64,000 nt of DNA from Kribbella antiqua (GTDB lineage: Bacteria; Actinomycetota; Actinomycetes; Propionibacteriales; Kribbellaceae), in NCBI RefSeq assembly GCF_004345665.1, contig NZ_SLWR01000010.1:338804-402803 (forward strand), given 5' to 3'. Shown piece by piece: positions 23,835-32,114 of this stretch. Below the pieces are notes generated by a model that was not told where the DNA came from, searched no databases, and worked only from the letters and a program-made list of their open reading frames with translations. Every line of letters starts with the position of its first letter. Within the stretch, counting starts at the first letter, position 1. The position numbers and the translations under genes are program-made.

Positions 23835-25025
23835 ATGGTGCGGATCGGGGTCGAGGAGCGGCGGAAGCGGATCGGGCGGCGGCACCGGCTCGGGCCGGAC
23901 TGCCGGGCGGCGGATCCGGTCGAGGCGGCCGCGTCCCTGGTCGCCCTGCACGCCACCGACCCCGCCACGGTCCACCTGTCCGTGGCTGCGCGGGTGCCTG
24001 GGAGTGAGGTCGCGGGCACGGAGCGTGCGCTGTACGACGACCGCACGCTGATCCGGATGCTCGGCATGCGGCGGACCGTGTTCGTCGTACCGACTCCGTT
24101 TGCGCCTGTGGTTCAGGCGGCGTGCACGGACGACATCGCGGTGAAGCAGCGGAAGTTGCTGGTGAAGCACCTGACCGAGGCTGGGATCGCTGCCGATGTA
24201 GAAGCGGCCGGGCAGTGGTTGCGGGCTGTCGAGGAGTCGACGGCGACCGCGCTGACGCTGCGGGGGTCGGCGACCGCGCAGGAGCTGTCAGCGGACGAGC
24301 CACGCCTGCGGAGCCGGCTGAGCATGGCGGAGGGCAAGGCGTACGCCGCTCAGCCGTATGTGACGAGCCGAGTGTTGTTCCAGCTGGCTGCCGAGGGCCG
24401 GATCGTGCGCGGGCGGCCGCTGGGGACGTGGCTGAGCGGGCAGCACCAGTGGTCGCCAGCAGAGAACTGGCTGCCAGACGGACTTGGCGACAAGCTCACG
24501 GCGGACGAGGCGCGGGTGACGTTGGCGCGGGCATGGTTGTCGTCGTTCGGGCCGGGTACGGCGGCGGATCTGCAGTGGTGGGCCGGGTGGACGGCTGGGC
24601 AGACGAAGAAGGCGCTGGCCGGGGTCGAGGCGGTCGCAGTGGACCTGGACGGGCAGACGGGATACGTGCTGCCGGGTGACGAGGCGCCTGCGGATGCTGT
24701 GGAGCCGTGGGTGGCGTTCCTGCCGGCGCTGGACCCGACGCCGATGGGGTGGAAGGAGCGCGACTGGTACCTCGGCGAGCACAAGGCGAAGCTCTTCGAC
24801 AACACCGGCAACGTGGGCCCGACGGTGTGGGCGGACGGCCGCATCATCGGCGGCTGGGGCCAGCCCGAGTCCGGCGAGGTCCGCTTCCAGCTACTGGAGG
24901 ACGTCGGCCACGAGACCGTCAACCTGGTCGAGGCCGAGGCGGCCCGCTGGACCACCTGGCTAGCCGGCGTCCGCGTAACCCCCCGCTTCCGCGCCCCGCT
25001 GGAGAAACACCTCAGCCAGGGCTGA
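23835..25025 (+). CDS. Winged-helix DNA-binding protein of the AlkZ/YcaQ (HTH_42) superfamily
   Basis: A 396-residue protein of the superfamily that includes the DNA glycosylases AlkZ and YcaQ, which remove bulky or crosslinked bases. The N-terminal element that in AlkZ carries the catalytic QxQ pair is here SLVALHATDPATVHLSVAAR, with His39-Ala-Thr41 at that position; winged-helix repeats follow, and the C-terminal part has PALDPTPMGWKERDWYLGEH and ADGRIIGGWGQ. ATG 23835 has GGGGG about five bases upstream. Whether this HxT subgroup is catalytic is unclear. It is convergent with pafC and separated from it by a palindromic repeat. A role in DNA repair is plausible but inferred. Confidence 0.8.
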   Translation: MVRIGVEERRKRIGRRHRLGPDCRAADPVEAAASLVALHATDPATVHLSVAARVPGSEVAGTERALYDDRTLIRMLGMRRTVFVVPTPFAPVVQAACTDDIAVKQRKLLVKHLTEAGIAADVEAAGQWLRAVEESTATALTLRGSATAQELSADEPRLRSRLSMAEGKAYAAQPYVTSRVLFQLAAEGRIVRGRPLGTWLSGQHQWSPAENWLPDGLGDKLTADEARVTLARAWLSSFGPGTAADLQWWAGWTAGQTKKALAGVEAVAVDLDGQTGYVLPGDEAPADAVEPWVAFLPALDPTPMGWKERDWYLGEHKAKLFDNTGNVGPTVWADGRIIGGWGQPESGEVRFQLLEDVGHETVNLVEAEAARWTTWLAGVRVTPRFRAPLEKHLSQG

Positions 25026-25034
25026 CCCGCCGTC

Positions 25035-25127
25035 GCACCATTTCATGGGATACCCCATGAAATGGTGCCTTCCCCCACGTCATGCGGAGGGGGAACGGGC
25101 AAGGTGATGGGTCAACCCATCAAATGG
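25035..25127. repeat. Paired palindromic intergenic repeat, copy 1
   Basis: First palindrome 25035-25068: perfect 15-bp arms GCACCATTTCATGGG and CCCATGAAATGGTGC around ATAC. Second palindrome 25105-25122: TGATGGGT and ACCCATCA, continuing to 25127 with AAATGG. Both share the core ATGGG-N4-CCCAT and a linker containing GGGGAAC. The same two-palindrome layout recurs at 57216-57307. It lies between the convergent AlkZ-like and pafC genes and may also stop transcription. Confidence 0.7.
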
Positions 25128-25136
25128 CGGTCGGGG

Positions 25137-26105
25137 TCAGGCGGGGTCGTCGTACGCCGACAAGGCTTCTCGGGCTGTGGCGGCTATTTGGGTGGTGAGG
25201 TTGGGTGGGTCGAGGACTGTGGCGGCGCCGCCGAGGCGGAGGACCAGGCGTTGGAGCCAGCCGGTGTCGGCGACGCGGAGTTTGACGATGAGGGAGCCCT
25301 CGGGGCCTTCCTCGACCGACTCGTTCGGGTAGTACTCGGCGACCCAGCGGGCCGGCGGGGCCAGCCTGATGGTGGCCAGCAGGTCGCGCTCGGACGGCTG
25401 GAACATGCCGTTGGAGAGGTCGCGCGGCGTCGCCTCGGGCGGCGGCTCGCTGGGCAGGTCGAGGAGTTTGACCGCGGCGATGCGGTCCAGGCGGAAGAGC
25501 CGGACATCCTCCGCCAAGCGGCACCACGCTTCGAGGTACGTGCGGCCTTCCGAGACGACCAGCCGCATCGGATCCACGTCGCGCTCGGTCGTCTCGTCGC
25601 GGGACGGGACGTCGTACGTGAGGTGCAGGCGCCGCTTGCCCGCCAGAGCGCGGTTGACCGTCTCGGCGATCTCCGGCGCGGCCGGCTCCACGTGGACGTG
25701 CGCCGCCGTACCTTCGGCGCCCTCCCCCGCGGCGCGCTCGAGCTTGGCGATCGCGCGGTCGACGGCGTCGCGGTCGCTCCCGGCCGTCACCTCGCGCAGC
25801 GTCCGCAGGGCGGTCAGCAGCGCGAGCGCCTCATCCGCCGCCAGTCGCAGCGGGCGCGCCAGGTAGTCGGCGTTGTTGATGTGGATGATGCCTTCGCCCT
25901 CGGCCGCCTCGATGTCGATCTCGATCAGATCGCCCATCTGCGCACCCGGCAGCCCGCAGAACCACAGCACCTTCAGGTCCGCGATGATCTGCTTCGGCCG
26001 TACGCCGAACTCGGCGGCGACGTCGTCGACCCGGGCACCGTCGTTCTCTCTGAGATAAGGCACCAACGCGAGCAGCCGCTGCACCTGATCGCGTGCGTTG
26101 CTCAT
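25137..26105 (-). CDS. pafC: WYL-domain transcriptional regulator PafC
   Basis: A 322-residue DeoR/WYL-type protein: an N-terminal winged helix (RVDDVAAEFGVRPKQIIADL), a WYL domain (about residues 150-230, with VDPMRLVVSEGRTYLEAWC) and a C-terminal WCX extension. PafC pairs with PafB as the mycobacterial activator of the LexA-independent DNA damage response. The pafB TGA and pafC ATG overlap (ATGA at 26102-26105), which fits a co-translated heterodimer. Location between pafB and the tat genes matches mycobacterial order, although an AlkZ-like gene on the other strand intervenes. Confidence 0.92.
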   Translation of the reverse strand: MSNARDQVQRLLALVPYLRENDGARVDDVAAEFGVRPKQIIADLKVLWFCGLPGAQMGDLIEIDIEAAEGEGIIHINNADYLARPLRLAADEALALLTALRTLREVTAGSDRDAVDRAIAKLERAAGEGAEGTAAHVHVEPAAPEIAETVNRALAGKRRLHLTYDVPSRDETTERDVDPMRLVVSEGRTYLEAWCRLAEDVRLFRLDRIAAVKLLDLPSEPPPEATPRDLSNGMFQPSERDLLATIRLAPPARWVAEYYPNESVEEGPEGSLIVKLRVADTGWLQRLVLRLGGAATVLDPPNLTTQIAATAREALSAYDDPA

Positions 26106-27055
26106 ATAGCCACCGCCCTGAGCCGCCACAGCACGCCGTCCAGTACGTCGCCGGGGCCTTCGACGACCGCATCCGGGCCGTACGACGCGATCTCCTCGGC
26201 CAGGACGCCTGAGTCGGCGTACGGGACGTGCAGCAGGTCCCAGCCGTCCTCGTACGGCTCGATCGCGTTGGCGCGGCGGCGCAGGCTCACGCAGGACCCG
26301 ACCCGGGCCCGGACCTTCGCCTCCGACGTCGGCCGCGGCGGCGCCAGCTCGGACACCAGCGACCGGAGATCGGTCCCCTCCGGCACGGTGAACGCGCCCG
26401 GCTCACCGACCGTCTTCACGTTGCCGCCGATCCGGGACAGCCGGAACATCCTGGTCGCCTGCCGGTCCCGATCGCGGCCGACGACGTACCAGCGGCCGTG
26501 CCAGGACACGATCCCCCACGGCTCCAGCGTACGCAGCGTCGGCTCGGACGCGCCGCTGCGGAGATGCTCGAACTGGACGACGGTGTGGCTCACGACAGCG
26601 GACCACAGCGGGTCGAACGCGGGCTCGGACGCCCCGACATGCGGCTCGATCGCGCTCAGCGCGGACTGATCGGTCTGGATCCCGGCCGCCTTCAGCTTCA
26701 GTACGGCGGACGTGGTCGCCTCGGCCAGGCTCGCGTGCTGCCAGACCCGCGCGGCGACCCCGAGTACAGCGGCCTCGTCCGGCTCCAGGTGCACCTCGGG
26801 CAGCTCGAACACGTCCCGGCGGATCCGGTAGCCGACCTCGTCGGAGAAGAACTTGTCGATGGTGCCCATCTCGATCGGGATGCCGAGATCGCGCAACTCG
26901 TCCTTGTCCCGCTCGAACATCTTCTCGAAGGCATCGTCGGTCTGGCCGGCGTACCCTTCGACCACTTCACGGATGCGTTCCTTGGTCACATAGGTGCGCG
27001 CGACCAGCAGGCAGATGACCACATTGAGCAGCCGCTCACTCTTCCGCGCCGACAC
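26102..27055 (-). CDS. pafB: WYL-domain transcriptional regulator PafB
   Basis: A 317-residue paralogue of PafC with the same layout: an N-terminal winged helix after MSARKSERLLNVVICLLVAR, a WYL domain (LEPWGIVSWHGRWYVVGRDR) and a C-terminal domain. PafBC activates recA and other repair genes in mycobacteria after DNA damage, probably by sensing single-stranded DNA or another ligand through WYL. Start at ATG 27055. A LexA-type palindrome lies 45-60 bp upstream. pafA is about 3.2 kb upstream on the same strand, separated by DUF3866 and FKBP genes. Confidence 0.92.
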   Translation of the reverse strand: MSARKSERLLNVVICLLVARTYVTKERIREVVEGYAGQTDDAFEKMFERDKDELRDLGIPIEMGTIDKFFSDEVGYRIRRDVFELPEVHLEPDEAAVLGVAARVWQHASLAEATTSAVLKLKAAGIQTDQSALSAIEPHVGASEPAFDPLWSAVVSHTVVQFEHLRSGASEPTLRTLEPWGIVSWHGRWYVVGRDRDRQATRMFRLSRIGGNVKTVGEPGAFTVPEGTDLRSLVSELAPPRPTSEAKVRARVGSCVSLRRRANAIEPYEDGWDLLHVPYADSGVLAEEIASYGPDAVVEGPGDVLDGVLWRLRAVAI

Positions 27056-27100
27056 CCGACCACCTTACGGCCTCGGGGCGTCAAAACCCCTCTTCCGCGC

Positions 27101-27114
27101 CGAACACTTGTTCG
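27101..27114. promoter_or_regulatory. SOS (LexA) box candidate upstream of pafB
   Basis: CGAACACTTGTTCG matches the actinobacterial/Bacillus-type LexA box GAAC-N4-GTTC including flanking C and G. It is 46 bp before the pafB start codon. A chance match of this quality is expected less than once in the window. Confidence 0.6.
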
Positions 27115-27252
27115 CTTCCTGCCTTGCGCGCAGTGACCCGCGGCGGCCTCACACTATGGCGGCGCCGACCGGACTGTCCGCGGGCTGTCCGACTCCGCAC
27201 GCCTCTACTACGAAGACGGCCGCGTGCACGACTGCGGCTGACCACCCCGACC

Positions 27253-27277
27253 AGCCAGCCGGCATCCCCGGCTGGCT
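27253..27277 (+). promoter_or_regulatory. Hairpin in the DUF3866 leader
   Basis: Perfect 10-bp arms AGCCAGCCGG and CCGGCTGGCT around CATCC end 11 bases before GTG 27289. It would occlude the ribosome binding region if transcribed, or could be the terminator of something upstream; neither is shown. Confidence 0.4.
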
Positions 27278-27288
27278 AAGGTCCCATT

Positions 27289-28368
27289 GTGATTCGGTGG
27301 CGCGACGGAGTGGTGCGTGAAGTCGGACGGAGCTGGGCTGGCGCTGTTGAGCTGACGGCAGCTGTTGGTGAGCAGACAGTGCGCGCCCTGGCCTACCCAG
27401 AGCTGGTGGGCACGCCGGTAGCCGGCGACCGCGTGCTGCTCAACGTGGGGGCGCTGGATCGCGGTCTGGGCACTGGCGGGTACGCACTGGTCGTCGCCGT
27501 ACCCGACCGGCTGCCGGCTGACCGGCAGGAGAGCGGTCACCTGGTCAAGGCCCGCTACACACCGCTTCAGGCCATGGTGCTGGGTGCGGACGAGCAGGAC
27601 TCACCGGATCACGACGTACTGCGGGACGCTGACGACCTGTTCGGTACGCCGGTAGTCGTGGCGGACCTGCACTCCGCGCTGCCCGCCGTACTAGCTGGGG
27701 TGTATGAGGCTCGGCCGACCACGCGGGTCGTGTACGTGATGACGGATGGTGGGGCACTGCCGCTGGCGTTCTCGCGGACTGTTGCGTCGCTGCGGGACAG
27801 TGGCTGGCTGAGCGGCACTGTGACGGTTGGGCAGGCGTATGGCGGGGATCGGGAGGCTGTCACGGTGCACACCGGACTGCTGACGGCTGTGCACGTGCTG
27901 GCGGCGGAACTCGTCGTACTGACGCAGGGGCCCGGGAACCTCGGCACTGGGACCCGCTGGGGGTTCTCCGGGGTGCAGTCGGGTGAGGCGGTCAATGCGA
28001 TCGGCACGCTGGGTGGGCGGGCTGTGGCGTCGCTGCGCATCTCAGAGGCCGACCCGCGGCCGCGGCACCGGGGTATCTCGCACCACAGCCTCACGGCGTA
28101 CGGGCGTGTGGCGCTGCAGCCGGCGGATGTCGTCGTACCGGATCTGGCTGGGGACTTCGGCGATGCGGTGCGAGACGCCGCTGAGCCGCTGAAGGCGCGG
28201 CACCGCGTCGTACGCGTAGGTGTTGATGGTCTCTACGAGGCCATGCAGGCAGCCCCAGTCAAGCTGTCGACCATGGGCCGCGACCTCGACACCGACCGCG
28301 CCTACTTCGAAGCCGCCGCCGCAGCAGGCCGCCACGCGGCCGGCCTGGTAGACGTGCCGTGGCCGTGA
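27289..28368 (+). CDS. DUF3866 family protein
   Basis: A 359-residue protein of the actinobacterial/firmicute DUF3866 family, of unknown function. Recognisable features are the N-terminal beta-rich part (IRWRDGVVREVGRSW), LVKARYTPLQAMVLG, LVVLTQGPGNLGTGTRWGFS and ADPRPRHRGISHHSLTAYG, the last rich in His and Arg and likely a ligand or metal site. GTG 27289. It is encoded on the plus strand, divergent from pafB, inserted between pafB and the FKBP/pafA genes; conserved association with the proteasome locus has been seen in related genomes, but the link is only positional. A GGCCGTGA/TCACGGCC hairpin overlaps its stop. Confidence 0.85.
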   Translation: MIRWRDGVVREVGRSWAGAVELTAAVGEQTVRALAYPELVGTPVAGDRVLLNVGALDRGLGTGGYALVVAVPDRLPADRQESGHLVKARYTPLQAMVLGADEQDSPDHDVLRDADDLFGTPVVVADLHSALPAVLAGVYEARPTTRVVYVMTDGGALPLAFSRTVASLRDSGWLSGTVTVGQAYGGDREAVTVHTGLLTAVHVLAAELVVLTQGPGNLGTGTRWGFSGVQSGEAVNAIGTLGGRAVASLRISEADPRPRHRGISHHSLTAYGRVALQPADVVVPDLAGDFGDAVRDAAEPLKARHRVVRVGVDGLYEAMQAAPVKLSTMGRDLDTDRAYFEAAAAAGRHAAGLVDVPWP

Positions 28369-28535
28369 CTATCACGGCCGCGAGCTTCCCGACGCCTGAC
28401 CTCATCAAGACGACGAACAATCCGGCCATCTGGGACCAGCAAGCGCGGTTCGCGGCTGAGCGGTGGATCTACCTCCACTCCGGGTGGGGACGCAGTACTC
28501 CTGATCCTGGGCGCTCCTGCGGCGACGCTGAGAGC

Positions 28536-28964
28536 ATGCCAACCCTCGCACCTCCCGTCGCACCCCTGACCGCCCGCTGGGCCACCTCGATGTGGCTCCT
28601 CGCCGTCGCCGCCGGCGTCGCAGAAACCGTCATCGGTGTCACCAGTGCCGACGCTCCGATGCACACCCTGGTGACGCAGATCGCCGTACGGACGCTTGTG
28701 TACGGCGCTCTGTTCGTCGTCATCGACAAGTACTTCCGCCGCGGCATCCCCTGGTCGCGCTACCTACTCGCCGGCCTCCTCGGCACGGTTGGGCTGGCTT
28801 CGCTGCTGATCGGCCCGATCCAATGGCTCCTCGACCCCACGACCATCAACTGGTCTCCGGGCTTCCTCGCCCTGGCCGCCACCCGCACCATGCACATCAG
28901 CGCCGTACTCGCCGCTCTGTTCCTGACCTTCCAGCCCGACACCAACCGCTGGTTCCGCCGCTGA
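28536..28964 (+). CDS. Four-helix membrane protein of unknown function
   Basis: A 142-residue protein with four predicted helices (about residues 12-30, 45-65, 75-95, 110-130) and a basic C-terminal tail NRWFRR. I do not recognise the family. ATG 28536 gives a compact protein; the same frame is open back to GTG 28359, which overlaps the DUF3866 stop, and the intervening codons have high G/C at third positions, so a longer, translationally coupled form cannot be excluded. A hairpin terminator follows. Confidence 0.65.
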   Translation: MPTLAPPVAPLTARWATSMWLLAVAAGVAETVIGVTSADAPMHTLVTQIAVRTLVYGALFVVIDKYFRRGIPWSRYLLAGLLGTVGLASLLIGPIQWLLDPTTINWSPGFLALAATRTMHISAVLAALFLTFQPDTNRWFRR

Positions 28965-28971
28965 ACGCCAA

Positions 28972-29002
28972 AGGCCGGCCTCCACAACGGGAGACCGGCC
29001 CT
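28972..29002. terminator. Bidirectional hairpin terminator
   Basis: AGGCCGGCCTCC pairs with GGGAGACCGGCCCT around ACAAC, with one bulge. It lies just after the membrane-protein stop and before the FKBP stop on the opposite strand. Confidence 0.6.
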
Positions 29003-29065
29003 GGACCACTGCTGCTGCGGGGAGGGAACCCCACCCCACCACCCGGCCGGAGGCCGATGCTTTTC

Positions 29066-30037
29066 TTACTGCTGCTTCGGGGCTGGGAATGCGTTCAGTA
29101 CGTCGATTACTGCGAAGGCGTTGACTGTTTTGCCCTTGGCGTCCTTGGAGGCGGGGAGTTCGACGAGGACGCGGCTGCCGACGGGGATGCCGGCGAGGCC
29201 GTCGAGGGCGCCGGTTTGGCCGGTGGGGCCGGGGCCGACCTGGAGTTGGTCGGTCGGGGCGCCGGGCTGCGCGGGCGACTGGGCCGTGGCCGGCTGGCCG
29301 TCCCACGTGCTGGCCTGCTTCTTGCCGCTGTAGTCGAAGACGACGTACCGGCCGATCAGCTGGCTGGACTTCTCGATCGGCTTGCCCTTGCCCTCGGCGA
29401 GGACGACCGGCTTGCCCGGCTTCGCCGGCGCCTTGAATCCGGCCGGAACGGTCGCCTTCGGCTCCGCGTTCAGCTCACCGGTGACCTTGATCGGGGTGGC
29501 CGGCGAGGCGACCGGAGTGGCGTCCAGCGGCGTGTCGTTGGCGGCCGCACCGACCAGGTCGACGACGAAGATCAGCGTGTCGTCACCCTTGATACCGGCC
29601 TGCGAGTTGCCCTGCGCCTTGTAGCCCTTGTCGGCCGGGATCGACAGCACGATCCGGCTGCCGATCTTCTTCCCGACCAGGCCTTCGTCCCAGCCGGAGA
29701 TGACGTTGCCGGTGCCGATCGGGAACGACGACGGCGCGCCCCGGTCGTAGGAGTTGTCGAAGACCTTGCCGTCCCGCCAGATCTGGCCGAGGTAGTTCGC
29801 GGTGAGCAGCTCACCCTTCTTGACTACCGGACCGTCGCCCTCCTTGAGGACCTGGGTCACCAGGGTCTTGTCCGGCTCGCCGTCGCGGTGGGTGACGGTC
29901 GGCTTCTGACCGAAGTCCGAGGTCACCTTGATCCCGCCGGCGCCGAACTCGGACTTGGCGGCTCCGCTTTCGGAGCCACAGGCCACCAGCGACGATCCCA
30001 ACGCCGCCACCGCGACCAGACTCAACAACTTGCGCAC
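29066..30037 (-). CDS. Lipoprotein with two FKBP-type peptidyl-prolyl isomerase domains
   Basis: A 323-residue exported lipoprotein: signal peptide with lipobox LVAC (Cys about residue 20), then an FKBP domain (about 60-165; VKKGELLTANYLGQIWRDGK and GWDEGLVGKKIGSRIVLSIP) and a second, degenerate one (about 190-320; SSQLIGRYVVFDYSG, GSRVLVELP). The second lacks several hydrophobic pocket residues. GTG 30037 begins VRKLLSLVAV, with GAGGTG upstream. It sits just downstream of pafA on the same strand, a known actinobacterial arrangement, and probably folds secreted proteins. Confidence 0.9.
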   Translation of the reverse strand: MRKLLSLVAVAALGSSLVACGSESGAAKSEFGAGGIKVTSDFGQKPTVTHRDGEPDKTLVTQVLKEGDGPVVKKGELLTANYLGQIWRDGKVFDNSYDRGAPSSFPIGTGNVISGWDEGLVGKKIGSRIVLSIPADKGYKAQGNSQAGIKGDDTLIFVVDLVGAAANDTPLDATPVASPATPIKVTGELNAEPKATVPAGFKAPAKPGKPVVLAEGKGKPIEKSSQLIGRYVVFDYSGKKQASTWDGQPATAQSPAQPGAPTDQLQVGPGPTGQTGALDGLAGIPVGSRVLVELPASKDAKGKTVNAFAVIDVLNAFPAPKQQ

Positions 30038-30229
30038 GAACCAGCACCTCGAAACATCCCGCGGCACGGACCCGCGCCGCTCGACTCAGGGGCAACAACG
30101 CCGCCCACCCTAGCCTGCACGCGCAACAACACCACCAGCCGCCTGCGTCACCATTGCGTCACACCACGTACGGTGACGCGGCAAAGCGCCGTACTGCATC
30201 CGGTACGGGCGTCGACAGACCGCCGTACC

Positions 30230-31591
30230 TCACATGCTGGCGATGAGCTTCTCGACGCGCTCGTCGTGGGACTTGAACGGATCCTTGCAGAGCACGGTCC
30301 GCTGCGCCTGGTCGTTCAGTTTCAGGTGCACCCAGTCGACGGTGAAGTCGCGGCGGCGCTCCTGCGCCCGCTTGATGAACTCACCGCGCAGCCGCGCCCG
30401 CGTGGTCTGCGGCGGCACCGACTTGGCCTCGAAGACGCGCAGGTCGTCGACCACCCGGGTGACCGCGCCCTTGCGCTCGAGCAGGTAGTAGAGGCCGCGC
30501 GGCCGGTGGATGTCGTGGTACGCCAGGTCGAGCTGGGCCACCCGCGGGCTGGCCAGGCCGAGGTTGTTCTGCGCCCGGTACCGCTCGATCAGCCGGTACT
30601 TGATCACCCAGTCGATCTCGCGCTCGATCCCGCTAAGGTCGCCGGACTCGATCGCCTTCAGCGTCCGCTCCCACAGCGACAGCGCCCGCTCGACGGCCGG
30701 CGTACCGAGCTCGCGGCGGTCGACGAAATCGCGCGCCTTCGACAAGTACTCGCCCTGGATGTCGAGTGCGCTCGCCTCGCGGCCGTTGGCCAGCCGGACC
30801 TCGCGGCGGCCGGTCATGTCGTGGCTGATCTCGCGGATCGCCCGGATCGGGTTGTCCAGGGTCAGGTCGCGCATCACGATGCCGGCCTCGATCATCCGCA
30901 GTACGAGATCCGTGCTGGCCACCTTCAGCAGCATGGTCGTCTCGGACATGTTCGAGTCGCCGACGATCACGTGCAGCCGGCGGAACCGCTCGGCGTCCGC
31001 GTGCGGCTCGTCGCGGGTGTTGATGATCGGGCGGGATCGCGTGGTCGCGCTGGACACGCCCTCCCAGATGTGCTCGGCCCGCTGGCTGACCGAGTACACC
31101 GCGCCGCGCGGCGTCTGCAGCACCTTACCGGCGCCGCAGATCAGCTGGCGGGTGACCAGGAACGGGATCAGTACGTCGGCCAGCTTGGCGAAGTCGCCGT
31201 GCCGGCTGACCAGGTAGTTCTCGTGGCAGCCGTAGCTGTTGCCGGCCGAGTCGGTGTTGTTCTTGAACAGGTAGACGTCGCCGAAGATGCCCTCGTCGTG
31301 CAGCCGCTTCTGCGCGTCCACCAGCAGACCCTCGAGGATCCGCTCACCGGCCTTGTCGTGCGCGATCAGGTCCGTGACCGAGTCGCACTCACCCGTCGCG
31401 TACTCCGGATGGGAGCCCACGTCGAGGTAGAGCCGGGCCCCGTTGCGGAGGAACACATTGCTGCTCCGCCCCCAGGACACGACCCGCCGAAACAGGTACC
31501 GCGCCACCTCGTCGGGGGTCAGTCGGCGCTGACCGCGAAAGGTACACGTGACGCCGTACTCGTTCTCCAGACCGAAGATTCGCCGGTTCAC
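30230..31591 (-). CDS. pafA: Pup-protein ligase PafA
   Basis: A 453-residue ligase that attaches the prokaryotic ubiquitin-like protein Pup to lysines of target proteins for proteasomal degradation. It is related to glutamine synthetase/gamma-glutamylcysteine synthetase; the N-terminal RIFGLENEYGVTCTF carries ATP/Mg-binding Glu residues and GARLYLDVGSHPEYATGEC is a family signature. Length matches mycobacterial PafA (452). GTG 31591. Proteasome subunit and Pup genes usually lie upstream; here the upstream neighbour is a DUF1398 gene on the other strand, so that part of the cluster is elsewhere. A short hairpin (CCGTAC/GTACGG) follows the stop at about 30190-30210. Confidence 0.96.
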   Translation of the reverse strand: MNRRIFGLENEYGVTCTFRGQRRLTPDEVARYLFRRVVSWGRSSNVFLRNGARLYLDVGSHPEYATGECDSVTDLIAHDKAGERILEGLLVDAQKRLHDEGIFGDVYLFKNNTDSAGNSYGCHENYLVSRHGDFAKLADVLIPFLVTRQLICGAGKVLQTPRGAVYSVSQRAEHIWEGVSSATTRSRPIINTRDEPHADAERFRRLHVIVGDSNMSETTMLLKVASTDLVLRMIEAGIVMRDLTLDNPIRAIREISHDMTGRREVRLANGREASALDIQGEYLSKARDFVDRRELGTPAVERALSLWERTLKAIESGDLSGIEREIDWVIKYRLIERYRAQNNLGLASPRVAQLDLAYHDIHRPRGLYYLLERKGAVTRVVDDLRVFEAKSVPPQTTRARLRGEFIKRAQERRRDFTVDWVHLKLNDQAQRTVLCKDPFKSHDERVEKLIASM

Positions 31592-31727
31592 ACACCCACA
31601 CTACGTGGCAGCTCCGACAACCGTGCCATGTCTCAGGCGCGCCGTTTTCCGGCGTTACCCCTTTGATGTCAATCGCGCCCCTCACCAGACAGTAGCGACC
31701 AGGCTCGTTGCCACTGAGGATGGATGC

Positions 31728-32114
31728 ATGTTCACTCTGGAGCAGGTCAACGACATTCATGACCGACTCGGCAACCCGTCAACGCTCGTCGCTTGGCTCG
31801 CTGCGCTGCGCGAGATCGGGGTGACGACCAGCGATTCGTACCTGACCGACGGACACACGACGTACCACGGCGACGCCGGCCACCAGGTCACGACGGCGCC
31901 CGCTCACGAGGTGTTCTCGATCGCCACGACCGGCGACAAGCAAGCTGTGGTCGAAGGGCTCAGACTCCACAAGGAGCGAGTCACCTCGTACGTCGAAATG
32001 TCCCGGGCACTCGCCGACGCGGGCGTCGAAAAGTGGACCTTCGACATGAGAGCACAGACGATCACGTACTACGACCGAGCGGGTACGGCGCTGTTGTCGG
32101 AACGAGTGGACTAG
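31728..32114 (+). CDS. DUF1398 family protein
   Basis: A 128-residue protein similar to the DUF1398 family (such as Escherichia coli YbcV): VAWLAALREIGVTTSDSYLT then DGHTTYHGDAGHQV, and a C-terminal part VEKWTFDMRAQTITYYDRAG. Function unknown; a phytochelatin-like or stress role has been proposed for no member with certainty. ATG 31728 is preceded by GGATGC; the longer open frame upstream overlaps the pafA 5' end and is not coding. Divergent from pafA; convergent with the pseudouridine synthase, sharing CTAG at the stops. Confidence 0.8.
   Translation: MFTLEQVNDIHDRLGNPSTLVAWLAALREIGVTTSDSYLTDGHTTYHGDAGHQVTTAPAHEVFSIATTGDKQAVVEGLRLHKERVTSYVEMSRALADAGVEKWTFDMRAQTITYYDRAGTALLSERVD

Noticed and set aside
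27160..27234. Plus-strand frame ending SARLYYEDGRVHDCG
   Set aside because: Looks like a protein C-terminus but has no start, partner or match that I recognise; too short to call a pseudogene.
28359..28535. Extended N-terminus of the membrane protein at 28536
   Set aside because: Codon use is coding-like and a GTG overlaps the upstream stop, but no homologous extension or ribosome binding site; kept only as an alternative.
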